Source of the DNA: JAICWP01 sp035252015
Lineage (GTDB): Bacteria; Acidobacteriota; Terriglobia; Terriglobales; Acidobacteriaceae
DNA length: 21,096 bases
NCBI GenBank assembly: GCA_035252015.1
Contig: DATFDP010000036.1
Span: forward strand, 1-21,096
Reading direction: 5' to 3'
The notes under the pieces are model-generated. The model was not told where the DNA came from, ran no database searches, and saw nothing but the letters and a program-made list of their open reading frames with translations. How positions within the stretch are numbered: the stretch's first letter is position 1; each line of letters opens with the position of its first letter. Of the stretch, positions 7,754 to 14,119 are shown one piece after another. The position numbers and the translations under genes were made by a program.

Positions 7754-9223
7754 ATGGTGACCACCCCGGAAAGCAGCGTTCAGGCGCTGGCCCGCTACGA
7801 GCCTGTGATTGGCCTCGAAGTGCACGTGCAGCTGCTGACCGCCACCAAGATCTTCTGTTCGTGTTCGACGCGGTTCGGCGATCCGCCTAACAGCAACGTT
7901 TGCCCGGTATGCCTGGGCTGGCCGGGGGCGCTGCCGGTGCTCAACCGCAAAGCCGTGGAGTATGCCACACTGGCGGCGATGGCGCTGAATTGCCGCATCA
8001 ATGAGCAGTCCATCTTTGCGCGCAAAAATTACTTTTATCCCGACCTGCCCAAGGGCTACCAGATATCGCAGTACGACAAGCCGCTGGCCGAGCATGGTTA
8101 CATCGAGATTGCGGCCAGTGGCGGGCGAAAGATCGGCATCACCCGCGTGCACCTGGAAGAAGACGCGGGCAAGAGCCTGCATGAGGGCTTCGCCGATTCG
8201 GACGAGAACACCTATCTTGATCTGAACCGCTGCGGGGTGCCGCTGATCGAAATTGTGAGCGAGCCCGACATTGCCACGCCGGGAGAGGCGTTCGACTACC
8301 TGACGCGGTTGAAGGAGATCGTCCTTTACACCGGGGTTAGCGACTGCAACATGGAGGAAGGCTCGCTGCGATGCGATGCCAACGTGAGCGTCCGGCCGCG
8401 TGGACAGGAGAAGTTTGGCACGAAGGCCGAGGTCAAGAACGTCAACTCCTTCCGCTTCATCAAGCAGGCGCTGGAATACGAGATTGAGCGGCAGGTGGAG
8501 CTGATCGAAGCGGGTGGGCGGGTGGAGCAGGAAACGCGGCTGTTCAATGCGGCCGAGGGTAAGACTTACGGCATGCGCTCGAAGGAACACGCGCACGACT
8601 ATCGCTACTTTCCCGAGCCCGACCTGCTGCCGCTAGTGGTGGACCAGAAGTGGCAGGCTGAGATCAGGCGGCAGTTGCCGGAAATGCCGGAAGCGCGGCG
8701 GGGACGCATGGTGAGCGAGTACGGCATCACGGAATATGACGCGGGGGTGCTGACCGCCAGCCGCGCCTTGGCTGATCAGTTTGAGGAGGCGGCACGGGCG
8801 GCGAAGAATCCCAAGCGCGTGGCCAACCTGGTGCAGAGCGAACTGATGGGGCGACTGAAAGCCAAGGGCCTGGAGATTGAGCAGTCACCCATTTCCATGA
8901 AGGGCGTGGCGTTTTCCGCCGACCTGGTGGAAGCGGGAACGATTTCAGGAAAAATCCTGAAGGACTTATACGACCAGGCGTTTGAACGGGGGCAGGATTT
9001 TCCGGTTGTTTACGAAAAGGAAAAGCCGCAGCAGATCACGGATATAGCGGCTATCGAAAAGATCATTGACGAAGTGATTGCCGGCAATCCCAAGCAGGTG
9101 GAGCAGTTCCGCGCGGGCAAGACCACAGTGAAGGGCTTCTTTGTGGGGCAGGTGATGAAGGCGACGAAGGGGCAGGCTAACCCGCAGGTGGTGAACCAAC
9201 TACTGGACAAAAAACTGAGCTAG
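7754..9223 (+). CDS. gatB: Aspartyl/glutamyl-tRNA(Asn/Gln) amidotransferase subunit B
   Basis: This is the 489-residue tRNA-binding and kinase subunit of GatCAB, which converts Asp-tRNA(Asn) or Glu-tRNA(Gln) to the amidated forms. Near the N-terminus are GLEVHVQL and the zinc site C35-x-C37...C50-x2-C53 (CSCS...CPVC), followed by ARKNYFYPDLPKGYQISQYD-like family signatures. The C-terminal YqeY-like tail ends QVVNQLLDKKLS. Length and motifs are complete. gatA and gatC are not in the window. The stop codon (9221-9223) overlaps that of the convergent gene, sharing CTAG. Initiation appears leaderless because a TATAAT box, not a ribosome binding site, precedes the ATG. Confidence 0.97.
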   Translation: MVTTPESSVQALARYEPVIGLEVHVQLLTATKIFCSCSTRFGDPPNSNVCPVCLGWPGALPVLNRKAVEYATLAAMALNCRINEQSIFARKNYFYPDLPKGYQISQYDKPLAEHGYIEIAASGGRKIGITRVHLEEDAGKSLHEGFADSDENTYLDLNRCGVPLIEIVSEPDIATPGEAFDYLTRLKEIVLYTGVSDCNMEEGSLRCDANVSVRPRGQEKFGTKAEVKNVNSFRFIKQALEYEIERQVELIEAGGRVEQETRLFNAAEGKTYGMRSKEHAHDYRYFPEPDLLPLVVDQKWQAEIRRQLPEMPEARRGRMVSEYGITEYDAGVLTASRALADQFEEAARAAKNPKRVANLVQSELMGRLKAKGLEIEQSPISMKGVAFSADLVEAGTISGKILKDLYDQAFERGQDFPVVYEKEKPQQITDIAAIEKIIDEVIAGNPKQVEQFRAGKTTVKGFFVGQVMKATKGQANPQVVNQLLDKKLS

Positions 9224-10584
9224 TGTTCCGGCCCCAGGGTATCGAAGAGCTGCGTAAGCTGGTCGGGGTAGACGCGGTAAATGACGTAGCCCTGGCCGGA
9301 GTCGGTGGTTTCCTGGAAAAGCAACTCGCCGCGCCTATCGCCGTCTACATCCGCGGCGTCAATCAGCTGCAGGCGGGGAATCTCGTCCAGGTGGGTGCTG
9401 TCGGTCACAGAAGAAAAAATCAGCTTCACCTCGCCGTAGAGGTCAACCTTTCCCACCACGGTTACATAGGCCTGCTCCTGCTTGCCGGGAACGGGTTCGT
9501 TCAGCTGAGTGGTGTGGCGGGCAGAGCGCTTGCGGGTGGCAGCCCGCGGGACAGCGCCGAAATTCACCGTGGCTGGAGCGGAGAGCACAAAGACGGGCTC
9601 GTTGCTCAGATCCACGTCGAAGACCCGAAAGTCGCTGGCGCCCAGTTGGGCTGAAGCAAAGTCGGTGTGGCGGAGGCGCTCGTATTTGCTGACCGCGTCT
9701 TGAGCGTAGCCGTTCATCTTCTTGTAGTCGGCATCGCGCTCTTCGGGCTTTAAACTGAAAGTGTAGGGACGGAGTTCTGGCCCGTCGGAATCGGAAATTG
9801 CGACCAACTGCTCAATTTGTGGCTCGGTCGGCACGGCCTTGCTGCCGACGCTGCTAGCGGACTTTGAGGGGGCCAATTCGGCGGGCCAGGTTTCCTCCTG
9901 CGATGTGGCCGCAGGCGCGCCACGCCGCAGAACCGGCCGGTTGGGATCATATTCGTCAGGACCGCCGCTGGGAGAGGCAGGAGCCGGGGGTGGAGGCGGC
10001 GCCTTAGCTGTTTGCGGGGGCGGAGTAGGTGCGGGCTTGGACGAAGGTGGAGGGCTGGGCGGCTGAGGCGGTGTCGGCTGCGCCGGCTGGGTTGCTCCAG
10101 ATTTACGCAGGATGGGCGGCCCGGAATCCTCGGCTGCCGCCTCGGCGCGTTTAGCCGCTTTGGCTTGCTCTTCCTCGCGGGCGCGCGCTTCCTTAGCCTG
10201 CTGGATGTCCTCATTGGTTTCCCAGTGCCCCAAGCCATACCAGTTGTTGCCCGCCTGCAGGGCGTTGCCCACCGTGAACAGGCCCACGGAAGTGCCGCTG
10301 CGCTCGGCCTCGTACACTACGCCCGGATCCAGCGCCATGGGACGAGGGTCGGCGCGGTAGATGCTAGCGTCATAGAACTGGCCGTTAATGCGGATCACTA
10401 CCGGAACAATGCGGGCGCGCTTGCCCTGGAGTTGCAGGATAGCAGTGGCCCGCGGCTCCTTGGAGGATTGCGAAGGACGGCCGTATTGCGCCCACGCCGA
10501 CACGGCCAGGGAAAGGCTCAGAAGGGCGCAGATGACGGCTGCAGCGCCCCTACGGTATAAATGGCGAATTGGAGAACACTGCAT
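9220..10584 (-). CDS. Secreted proline-rich protein of unknown function
   Basis: From the ATG at 10584 the product has 454 residues. The N-terminus is a good signal peptide (basic MQCSPIRHLYRRG, hydrophobic AAAVICALLSLSLAVS, cleavage near AWA-Q). The frame remains open upstream to 10782, but that extension lies antisense over the peroxiredoxin gene and is unlikely to be translated. Mid-protein is an Ala/Glu/Lys-rich helix, then a Pro-rich linker (roughly residues 205-275) flanked by related motifs PPILRKSG and RPVLRRG. The C-terminal domain ends with DAADVDGDRRGELLF, resembling an FG-GAP/calcium-type repeat. I do not recognise the family. No ribosome binding site precedes the start, so the exact N-terminus is uncertain. 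It is convergent with gatB and divergent from the peroxiredoxin, overlapping both at palindromic tetranucleotides. Confidence 0.78.
   Translation of the reverse strand: MQCSPIRHLYRRGAAAVICALLSLSLAVSAWAQYGRPSQSSKEPRATAILQLQGKRARIVPVVIRINGQFYDASIYRADPRPMALDPGVVYEAERSGTSVGLFTVGNALQAGNNWYGLGHWETNEDIQQAKEARAREEEQAKAAKRAEAAAEDSGPPILRKSGATQPAQPTPPQPPSPPPSSKPAPTPPPQTAKAPPPPPAPASPSGGPDEYDPNRPVLRRGAPAATSQEETWPAELAPSKSASSVGSKAVPTEPQIEQLVAISDSDGPELRPYTFSLKPEERDADYKKMNGYAQDAVSKYERLRHTDFASAQLGASDFRVFDVDLSNEPVFVLSAPATVNFGAVPRAATRKRSARHTTQLNEPVPGKQEQAYVTVVGKVDLYGEVKLIFSSVTDSTHLDEIPRLQLIDAADVDGDRRGELLFQETTDSGQGYVIYRVYPDQLTQLFDTLGPEH
10532..10561 (+). promoter_or_regulatory. Candidate promoter of the selenocysteine peroxiredoxin
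   Basis: ATGACG (10532-10537) and TATAAA (10556-10561) are separated by 18 nt, a reasonable sigma-70-like pair. Transcription would start near 10568, just ahead of a GGAG ribosome binding site (10571-10574) 8 nt before the ATG. The promoter lies inside the signal-peptide coding region of the divergent gene. Confidence 0.4.
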
Positions 10585-11041
10585 GGAAAAGGGCGAAAAA
10601 GCACCTGAATTTAGTTTACCTGACCAGAACGGCAAGGTGGTGTCGCTGAAGGAGCTGCGAGGCAAGACGGTGGTGCTGTTTTTCTTTCCCAAGGCGGATA
10701 CGCCTGGCTGAACCATTGAGGCGTGCGGGTTCCGCGACGCATACAGCAAACTGCAAAAGACCGGGGCTGTCATTCTTGGCATCTCCGCCGACGCTCCGGA
10801 TCGGCAGAAGAAGTTCGAGCAGAAATATGACCTGCCTTATACCCTACTTTCCGATGCGGACAAGAAGATGGCCAACGCCTTCGGCGTGATGAAGGAAAAG
10901 AACATGTATGGCAAAAAGGTGATGGGGATCGAGCGCACCACCTTCATCATTGGCCCGGATGGAAAGGTATCCCAGGTATTCCACAAAGTGAAAGCCGAGG
11001 GGCACGCCGAGGAGGTGCTGACAGCGCTGAAAGCTTCCTAA
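10583..11041 (+). CDS. bcp: Bcp/PrxQ-type peroxiredoxin with in-frame TGA (selenocysteine) at the peroxidatic position
   Basis: Reading through TGA 10709-10711 gives a complete 152-residue Bcp-family thiol peroxidase, which reduces hydrogen peroxide and organic peroxides in the cytoplasm. The catalytic motif is P36-x3-T40-x2-U43, where the TGA replaces the TGC/TGT of the peroxidatic cysteine (E. coli Bcp Cys45). The partner Cys48 in U43-TIEAC48 is present, as is the conserved Arg118 (GIERTTFI). The frame continues cleanly for 109 codons to TAA 11039-11041, with family features LGISADAP, FGVMKEKNMYGKKVMG and FIIGPDGKV. GGAG lies 8 nt before the ATG. A hairpin 9 nt after the TGA fits a bacterial SECIS element. 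Selenocysteine-containing peroxiredoxins are known in some bacteria. The alternative, a nonsense mutation or sequencing error exactly at the catalytic codon, is less likely but not excluded. Confidence 0.88.
10721..10740 (+). promoter_or_regulatory. SECIS-like hairpin downstream of the TGA codon
   Basis: GCGTGCGG pairs with CCGC-G-ACGC (single bulged G on the 3' side), leaving a GTT triloop, or a GGTTC loop if the closing G-C is open. The stem starts 9 nt after the TGA and the loop lies about 17-21 nt from it. Bacterial SelB-binding hairpins place the apical loop some 16-37 nt from the UGA and carry a G at the start of the loop. It is within the coding sequence for EACGFRDA. Confidence 0.6.
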
Positions 11042-11072
11042 TCGCATTGGGCTCGCAAAACACATCCAGGAA

Positions 11073-11137
11073 CTGTCATCCCGAGCGTAGCGAGCCGGTG
11101 CGTTTGCGAAGCGGCGCGCGAAGTCGAAGGAAGCCTA
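11073..11137 (+). repeat. Dispersed intergenic repeat, copy 2
   Basis: It begins CTGTCATCCCGAGCGTAGCG and ends with AAGTCGAAGGAAGCC. The start and end blocks match the other copies; the middle (GCCGGTGCGTTTGCGAAGCG) is copy-specific. Confidence 0.6.
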
Positions 11138-11230
11138 GTTTGTTCGAAGGCATCGCGACTGTTGCAGGGGAGTTCTGGAAATAATTTTGGGGGAGAACTC
11201 CTTAGTGTCGACGTGGCAGGTCCATCAGCA

Positions 11231-11274
11231 CAGGGGTGGTTCGACTCGGGCGTACGCCCTCGCTCACCATGACA
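11231..11274 (-). repeat. Dispersed intergenic repeat, copy 3, with 12-bp palindrome
   Basis: On the minus strand it reads TGTCATGGTGAGCGAGGGCG, then TACGCCCGAGTCGAACCACC. GGGCGTACGCCC (11248-11259) is a perfect palindrome. It is nearly the same as copy 5 at 12251-12299. Confidence 0.65.
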
Positions 11275-11341
11275 ACCTCATCCTAGCGAGAACGCGCCCA
11301 GAGATGGGCGTGTTCGTAAAGGAAGTACCTTGGGTATTTTT

Positions 11342-11914
11342 TTACCTGCGTTTCTTCTCGACGCTGGAGCTGCGCACACGGAAGGTAAGCGCCTGCTCGG
11401 CATGGAATACAGCTTCTTCCTTGCCGGTAGCAGCCGCCACACCGGTGCCGGCCGCGCCGCCGGCAGCTGCGCCAATCAGAGCGCCTTTGCCGCCGCCCGC
11501 CAGGGCACCGATCAGGGTGCCCGCAGCCGCGCCGCCGCCTATTTTCTCGATGTTGCCCTTCTTATGACTCTTGCCCTTGGTGCTGACCAGGCTGGTCCTG
11601 AGGGCTACAAGCTCGCCGTTTAGCCGGATCGAAGTCAGTCGAACGCTCAACTCGCCGGGCGCATGCAGCCGGCCGCTGGACTTGGCGTGCGCTATCACGC
11701 CGGTGACAGGCGATCCCGCACGAGCGACGGTCTTGCCGCGCACGACCACGCTGCGGGCCAAGGTGCCGTGAAAGGTCTGGCCGGAACGCGCCGTGCGCGA
11801 AGTGATCTCCGAGGTCAGACGGATGGTCAGCGGTGTGCCCGCTGGAATGGTGGCGAAGGCGCCGAGCGACAGCGCGATTACGATCGCCATTGCCTGCAAA
11901 CTCTTCCGAAACAT
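11342..11914 (-). CDS. Secreted glycine-zipper protein of unknown function
   Basis: The ATG at 11914 (190 residues) is chosen over the one at 11956 because AGGAGG lies 7 nt upstream and a signal peptide (MFRKSLQAMAIVIALSLGAFA) starts there. The mature protein begins with a beta-rich domain (IPAGTPLTIRLTSEITSRTA, then GKTVARAGSPVTGVIAHA), a pattern I associate with acidobacterial envelope proteins. Next comes a Gly/Ala-rich glycine-zipper segment (about 125-160; GGGAAAGTLIGALAGG) able to insert in or pack against membranes. A basic tail ends SSSVEKKRR. It is probably periplasmic or outer-membrane associated; the function is unknown. It is convergent with the peroxiredoxin across a repeat-filled gap. 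Confidence 0.8.
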   Translation of the reverse strand: MFRKSLQAMAIVIALSLGAFATIPAGTPLTIRLTSEITSRTARSGQTFHGTLARSVVVRGKTVARAGSPVTGVIAHAKSSGRLHAPGELSVRLTSIRLNGELVALRTSLVSTKGKSHKKGNIEKIGGGAAAGTLIGALAGGGKGALIGAAAGGAAGTGVAAATGKEEAVFHAEQALTFRVRSSSVEKKRR

Positions 11915-12040
11915 AGCTCTCCCTCCTAAGCTGGGTGAAAACGGTGGCGGGAACATGGTAAGGGGAGCTGGTGACCTTGCGGCAGGTTCCCAAAGTATCG
12001 GGTAACGCGGTGGGAACCGATGAACTTTGGTAATTCAGGG

Positions 12041-12078
12041 TTCAAGGTTTCACAGGTTTCGCAGGTTTCAAGGTTTCG
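12041..12078 (+). repeat. Short tandem array of AGGTTTC units
   Basis: Four copies of AGGTTTC occur with a period of 8-10 nt (AAGGTTTCAC, AGGTTTCGC, AGGTTTCA, AGGTTTCG). It is non-coding and function is unknown. Confidence 0.6.
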
Positions 12079-12103
12079 ATCAGTGCCAAGATCCTTCAAA
12101 ACC

Positions 12104-12161
12104 TATCATCCTGAGCCGAGGATGCGGCATACAGGCCCGCATCCGAGCGAAGGACCCCTAC
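12104..12161 (+). repeat. Dispersed intergenic repeat, copy 4, with internal hairpin
   Basis: It runs from TATCATCCTGAGCC to GAGCGAAGGACCCCTACG. Inside, GGATGCGG (12120-12127) and CCGCATCC (12137-12144) form a perfect 8-bp stem with a 9-nt loop. Confidence 0.6.
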
Positions 12162-12250
12162 GGTTGCACCACCGTAGCCGTATCCGGGAGTTTCGCCGCC
12201 AATTCGCCTTTCGTCTCGGAAACTCCTCTTAACAGCGTGGCGGGATCGGC

Positions 12251-12299
12251 TGCATAGGGGTCTTTCGACTCGGGCGTGCGCCCTCGCTCAAGATGACAG
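12251..12299 (-). repeat. Dispersed intergenic repeat, copy 5
   Basis: On the minus strand it reads CTGTCATCTTGAGCGAGGGC, then GCACGCCCGAGTCGAAAGAC, ending CCCTATGCA. The core GGGCGCACGCCC is a near-palindrome matching that of copy 3. Confidence 0.65.
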
Positions 12300-12320
12300 T
12301 CATTATGACTGGTACAGATT

Positions 12321-13076
12321 ATGATTGATGCTGAGTGGCGAGAACTGAAACTGGAACCCTTGGAACCGATCTTGTCAGGAACAACCCCTTCACGAGAAGT
12401 TAGCATCGGCGTGTCTGCGCCTCCCCCAGCTTTCGATCCCGCGCGCCTGAAAGTGTTGCCACGGGAGTTCTTCAATCGCGATCCGCGGCGCGTATGCCGC
12501 GAGCTTTTGGGCAAAGTGCTGGTGCGGAAGCAAGGCAGCAAGCTGCTGGCGGGGCGTGTGGTGGAGTTGGAGGCCTACATGGGTACGGGCGACCCAGCAG
12601 CGCACGCCTACATCGGGCCTACGGCGCGCAATCGAGTGCTGTTTGGGCCGCCGGGGCACGCCTACATCTACTTCATCTATGGCAATCATTATTGCCTGAA
12701 CGTTTCCTGCATGCCCGAGGGCAAGGCGGGATCGGTACTGTTTCGGGCCCTGGAGCCATTGGCCGGAATTGCCGAAATGGAAAAGGCGCGAGGGCTAGTG
12801 GGAGCTGACGCCAGCAAAAGTGTTTTGCGGCTCCTAACCAGCGGACCGGGGCGAATGGCGGAGGCCCTCGGCATCACGCGGCCGCGCGACAATGATAAGG
12901 ACCTCACGGACGCACACTCTGACCTCTTTCTGGCAGAGGACGGCTATCCGCCGTCACGGGTGCTCACCACCTTGCGCGTGGGCATCACCAAAGCCGCGGA
13001 GAGGCCGCTACGTTACCTGATTGCGGGAAATGAGTTTGTTTCGGGAAGGCGAGTGGTGAACCGAACCCAGCGGTAG
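12321..13076 (+). CDS. DNA-3-methyladenine glycosylase (AAG/MPG family)
   Basis: The 251-residue product is the monofunctional glycosylase that excises 3-methyladenine, hypoxanthine and other alkylated purines in base excision repair. Family signatures are PREFFNRD (48-54), LLGKVLV, VELEAYMG (81-88; Glu84 corresponds to the catalytic Glu, Tyr86 to the intercalating Tyr), HAYIGPTARNRVLFGPPGHAY, YFIYGNHYCLNVSC and TSGPGRMAEALGI. Family members are usually about 200 residues. The first 40 here are not part of the fold, and the ATG at 12321 has no ribosome binding site, so initiation at the GTG at 12411 (VSAPPPAF) is a real alternative. It stands alone. Confidence 0.93.
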   Translation: MIDAEWRELKLEPLEPILSGTTPSREVSIGVSAPPPAFDPARLKVLPREFFNRDPRRVCRELLGKVLVRKQGSKLLAGRVVELEAYMGTGDPAAHAYIGPTARNRVLFGPPGHAYIYFIYGNHYCLNVSCMPEGKAGSVLFRALEPLAGIAEMEKARGLVGADASKSVLRLLTSGPGRMAEALGITRPRDNDKDLTDAHSDLFLAEDGYPPSRVLTTLRVGITKAAERPLRYLIAGNEFVSGRRVVNRTQR

Positions 13077-13136
13077 TGCACGCCAGATCGTGCTAGCGCG
13101 ATCGACCGGGCGTAGCTCTCGACAAACGAAACCAAA

Positions 13137-13153
13137 GGCGAGCTTGGCTCGCC
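13137..13153. terminator. Hairpin downstream of the DNA glycosylase
   Basis: GGCGAGC-TTG-GCTCGCC is a perfect 7-bp stem with a 3-nt loop, 60 nt after the glycosylase stop. No T-run follows, and the surrounding DNA resembles dispersed repeat (ATTCGACAAAGCTCGCTACG), so it may be repeat structure rather than a terminator. Confidence 0.35.
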
Positions 13154-13293
13154 CTGCACCCATTCGACAAAGCTCGCTACGCTCACCTGCTCAGGGCAGG
13201 CTCGGCCAACCCCGGTGCCCAATCGCTTGCGGGCATCGGACGAAGCACTGTAGTAACCGGCGCTCAGAGCCCTAAGGGATGTAGAGTGTTGGC

Positions 13294-13896
13294 ATGCATA
13301 CCCGCAGTTGGTTACTTACGGCGGCTCTAGTTCTGGTCGCCTCTTTTGTTTTGGCGCAAGAGGTTCCCGCGGCGCCGGGAAGCAAAGCTTCATCTGGCGT
13401 GCCGGACGGGGCAATGCTGCAGAAGATAGTCCACGACCAATTCGGGCCAGGCTATAAGGCGTTGCCGGAATTTGCGCCACTGGTGGCCGACTTCGACGGC
13501 GATGGGGTAGAGGATCTGGCGGTGGCCGCCAAGGCGGGCAATCCATTACTGAATGCGGTGGAGTACCACTACACCGTAATTGATCCGTATCACTCCTTTT
13601 TTGGCTACGGAAATCCCAAAGTGACCATGCAGTTTGTCATCGATGATCCGCGTCAGGAAGGACACGTCATCCTGATCCTTCATGGGGCCGGAGAAGGTGG
13701 CTGGCATGCCGCCAAGCCTAAGAGCAAATTCGTGGTGGTCAACCTGCCCTACAACAAGCTCAGACTTTCGCACGTCCTGCTGCACAAGAAGCCGGTGGGC
13801 GCAGTGGCGGCCGAAGAACCGGACCGGGTCACCTCCGTCATCTACTGGGATGGGAAGAAATACAAGTATGAACCCATGGGGGCGGATGCGGATTAA
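13294..13896 (+). CDS. Secreted protein of unknown function with calcium-loop-like motif
   Basis: The protein has 200 residues with a clear signal peptide (MHTRSWLLTAALVLVASFVLA) and probable cleavage before Gln22. Residues 66-75 read DFDGDGVEDL, the spacing of an FG-GAP/dockerin-like calcium loop. The remainder alternates short beta strands (VTMQFVIDD, HVILILHG, KFVVVNL, VTSVIYWDGKKYKYEPMG). It looks like a single-domain periplasmic or lipoprotein-free secreted protein; the family is not recognised. No strong ribosome binding site precedes the ATG. It is flanked by repeat-bearing gaps and has no operon partner. Confidence 0.75.
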   Translation: MHTRSWLLTAALVLVASFVLAQEVPAAPGSKASSGVPDGAMLQKIVHDQFGPGYKALPEFAPLVADFDGDGVEDLAVAAKAGNPLLNAVEYHYTVIDPYHSFFGYGNPKVTMQFVIDDPRQEGHVILILHGAGEGGWHAAKPKSKFVVVNLPYNKLRLSHVLLHKKPVGAVAAEEPDRVTSVIYWDGKKYKYEPMGADAD

Positions 13897-13957
13897 GCAC
13901 AGCCGTCAGCAATCAGCAGTCAGCATTAAGCCGGCCACGCACTGAGGTTCGAAAGAA

Positions 13958-13977
13958 GCAATTAGCACTTGGCATTT
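13958..13977. repeat. Left arm of a 20-bp inverted repeat flanking the carboxyltransferase gene
   Basis: GCAATTAGCACTTGGCATTT here is the exact reverse complement of 15758-15777. A partial direct copy, GGCACTTGGCATTTAGCC, lies at 14031-14048. Confidence 0.7.
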
Positions 13978-14106
13978 GGCCCCTGAAGGTATTGCCTGTG
14001 TGCGCAAGGCCAACTTCTAAAGCCTCCCAAGGCACTTGGCATTTAGCCAGCCACGGTTCGTTGCCAATGGCTAACTGCTATCCCTACCAAAGCTGCTGCC
14101 CCCCGA

Positions 14107-14112
14107 TATAAT
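14107..14112 (+). promoter_or_regulatory. Consensus -10 box (TATAAT) of the carboxyltransferase gene, probably leaderless
   Basis: A perfect TATAAT ends 7 nt before the ATG at 14120 and no Shine-Dalgarno sequence intervenes (TCCCCGC). The predicted transcription start falls at or next to the A of ATG. The arrangement is the same as at gatB. Confidence 0.5.
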
Positions 14113-14119
14113 TCCCCGC

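Larger units (their letters stand above)
11042..11341. other. Intergenic region, 300 nt, repeats only
   Basis: This gap separates the peroxiredoxin and the convergent glycine-zipper gene. It contains two copies of the dispersed repeat in opposite orientation (11073-11137 and 11231-11274). The short open frames here have no ribosome binding site or recognisable product. No T-tract terminator was seen. Confidence 0.6.
11915..12320. other. Divergent intergenic region, 406 nt, repeats only
   Basis: It separates the glycine-zipper gene (minus) and the DNA glycosylase (plus). It holds an AGGTTTC tandem array (12041-12078) and two dispersed-repeat copies in opposite orientation (12104-12161 and 12251-12299). 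No clear promoter for either gene was identified. Confidence 0.6.

Noticed and set aside
10388..10711. 107-codon frame ending at the TGA, as a separate short gene
   Set aside because: Its first 65 codons are antisense to the secreted protein. The real start is the ATG at 10583 with GGAG upstream, and the TGA is best read as a sense codon.
9220..10782. Longer version of the proline-rich protein starting at 10782
   Set aside because: The extra 66 residues run antisense through the peroxiredoxin coding region and precede a good signal peptide, so the internal ATG at 10584 is preferred.
10583..11041. Peroxiredoxin as a pseudogene with a nonsense mutation
   Set aside because: The only stop is at the catalytic cysteine codon, the rest of the frame is intact, and a SECIS-like hairpin follows at the right distance. 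Kept as a residual alternative.
13897..14119. CRISPR-like array from the recurring CAGTCAGCA / CACTTGGCATTT words
   Set aside because: Repeat units are too few, of unequal length and in mixed orientation, with no regular spacers and no cas genes.
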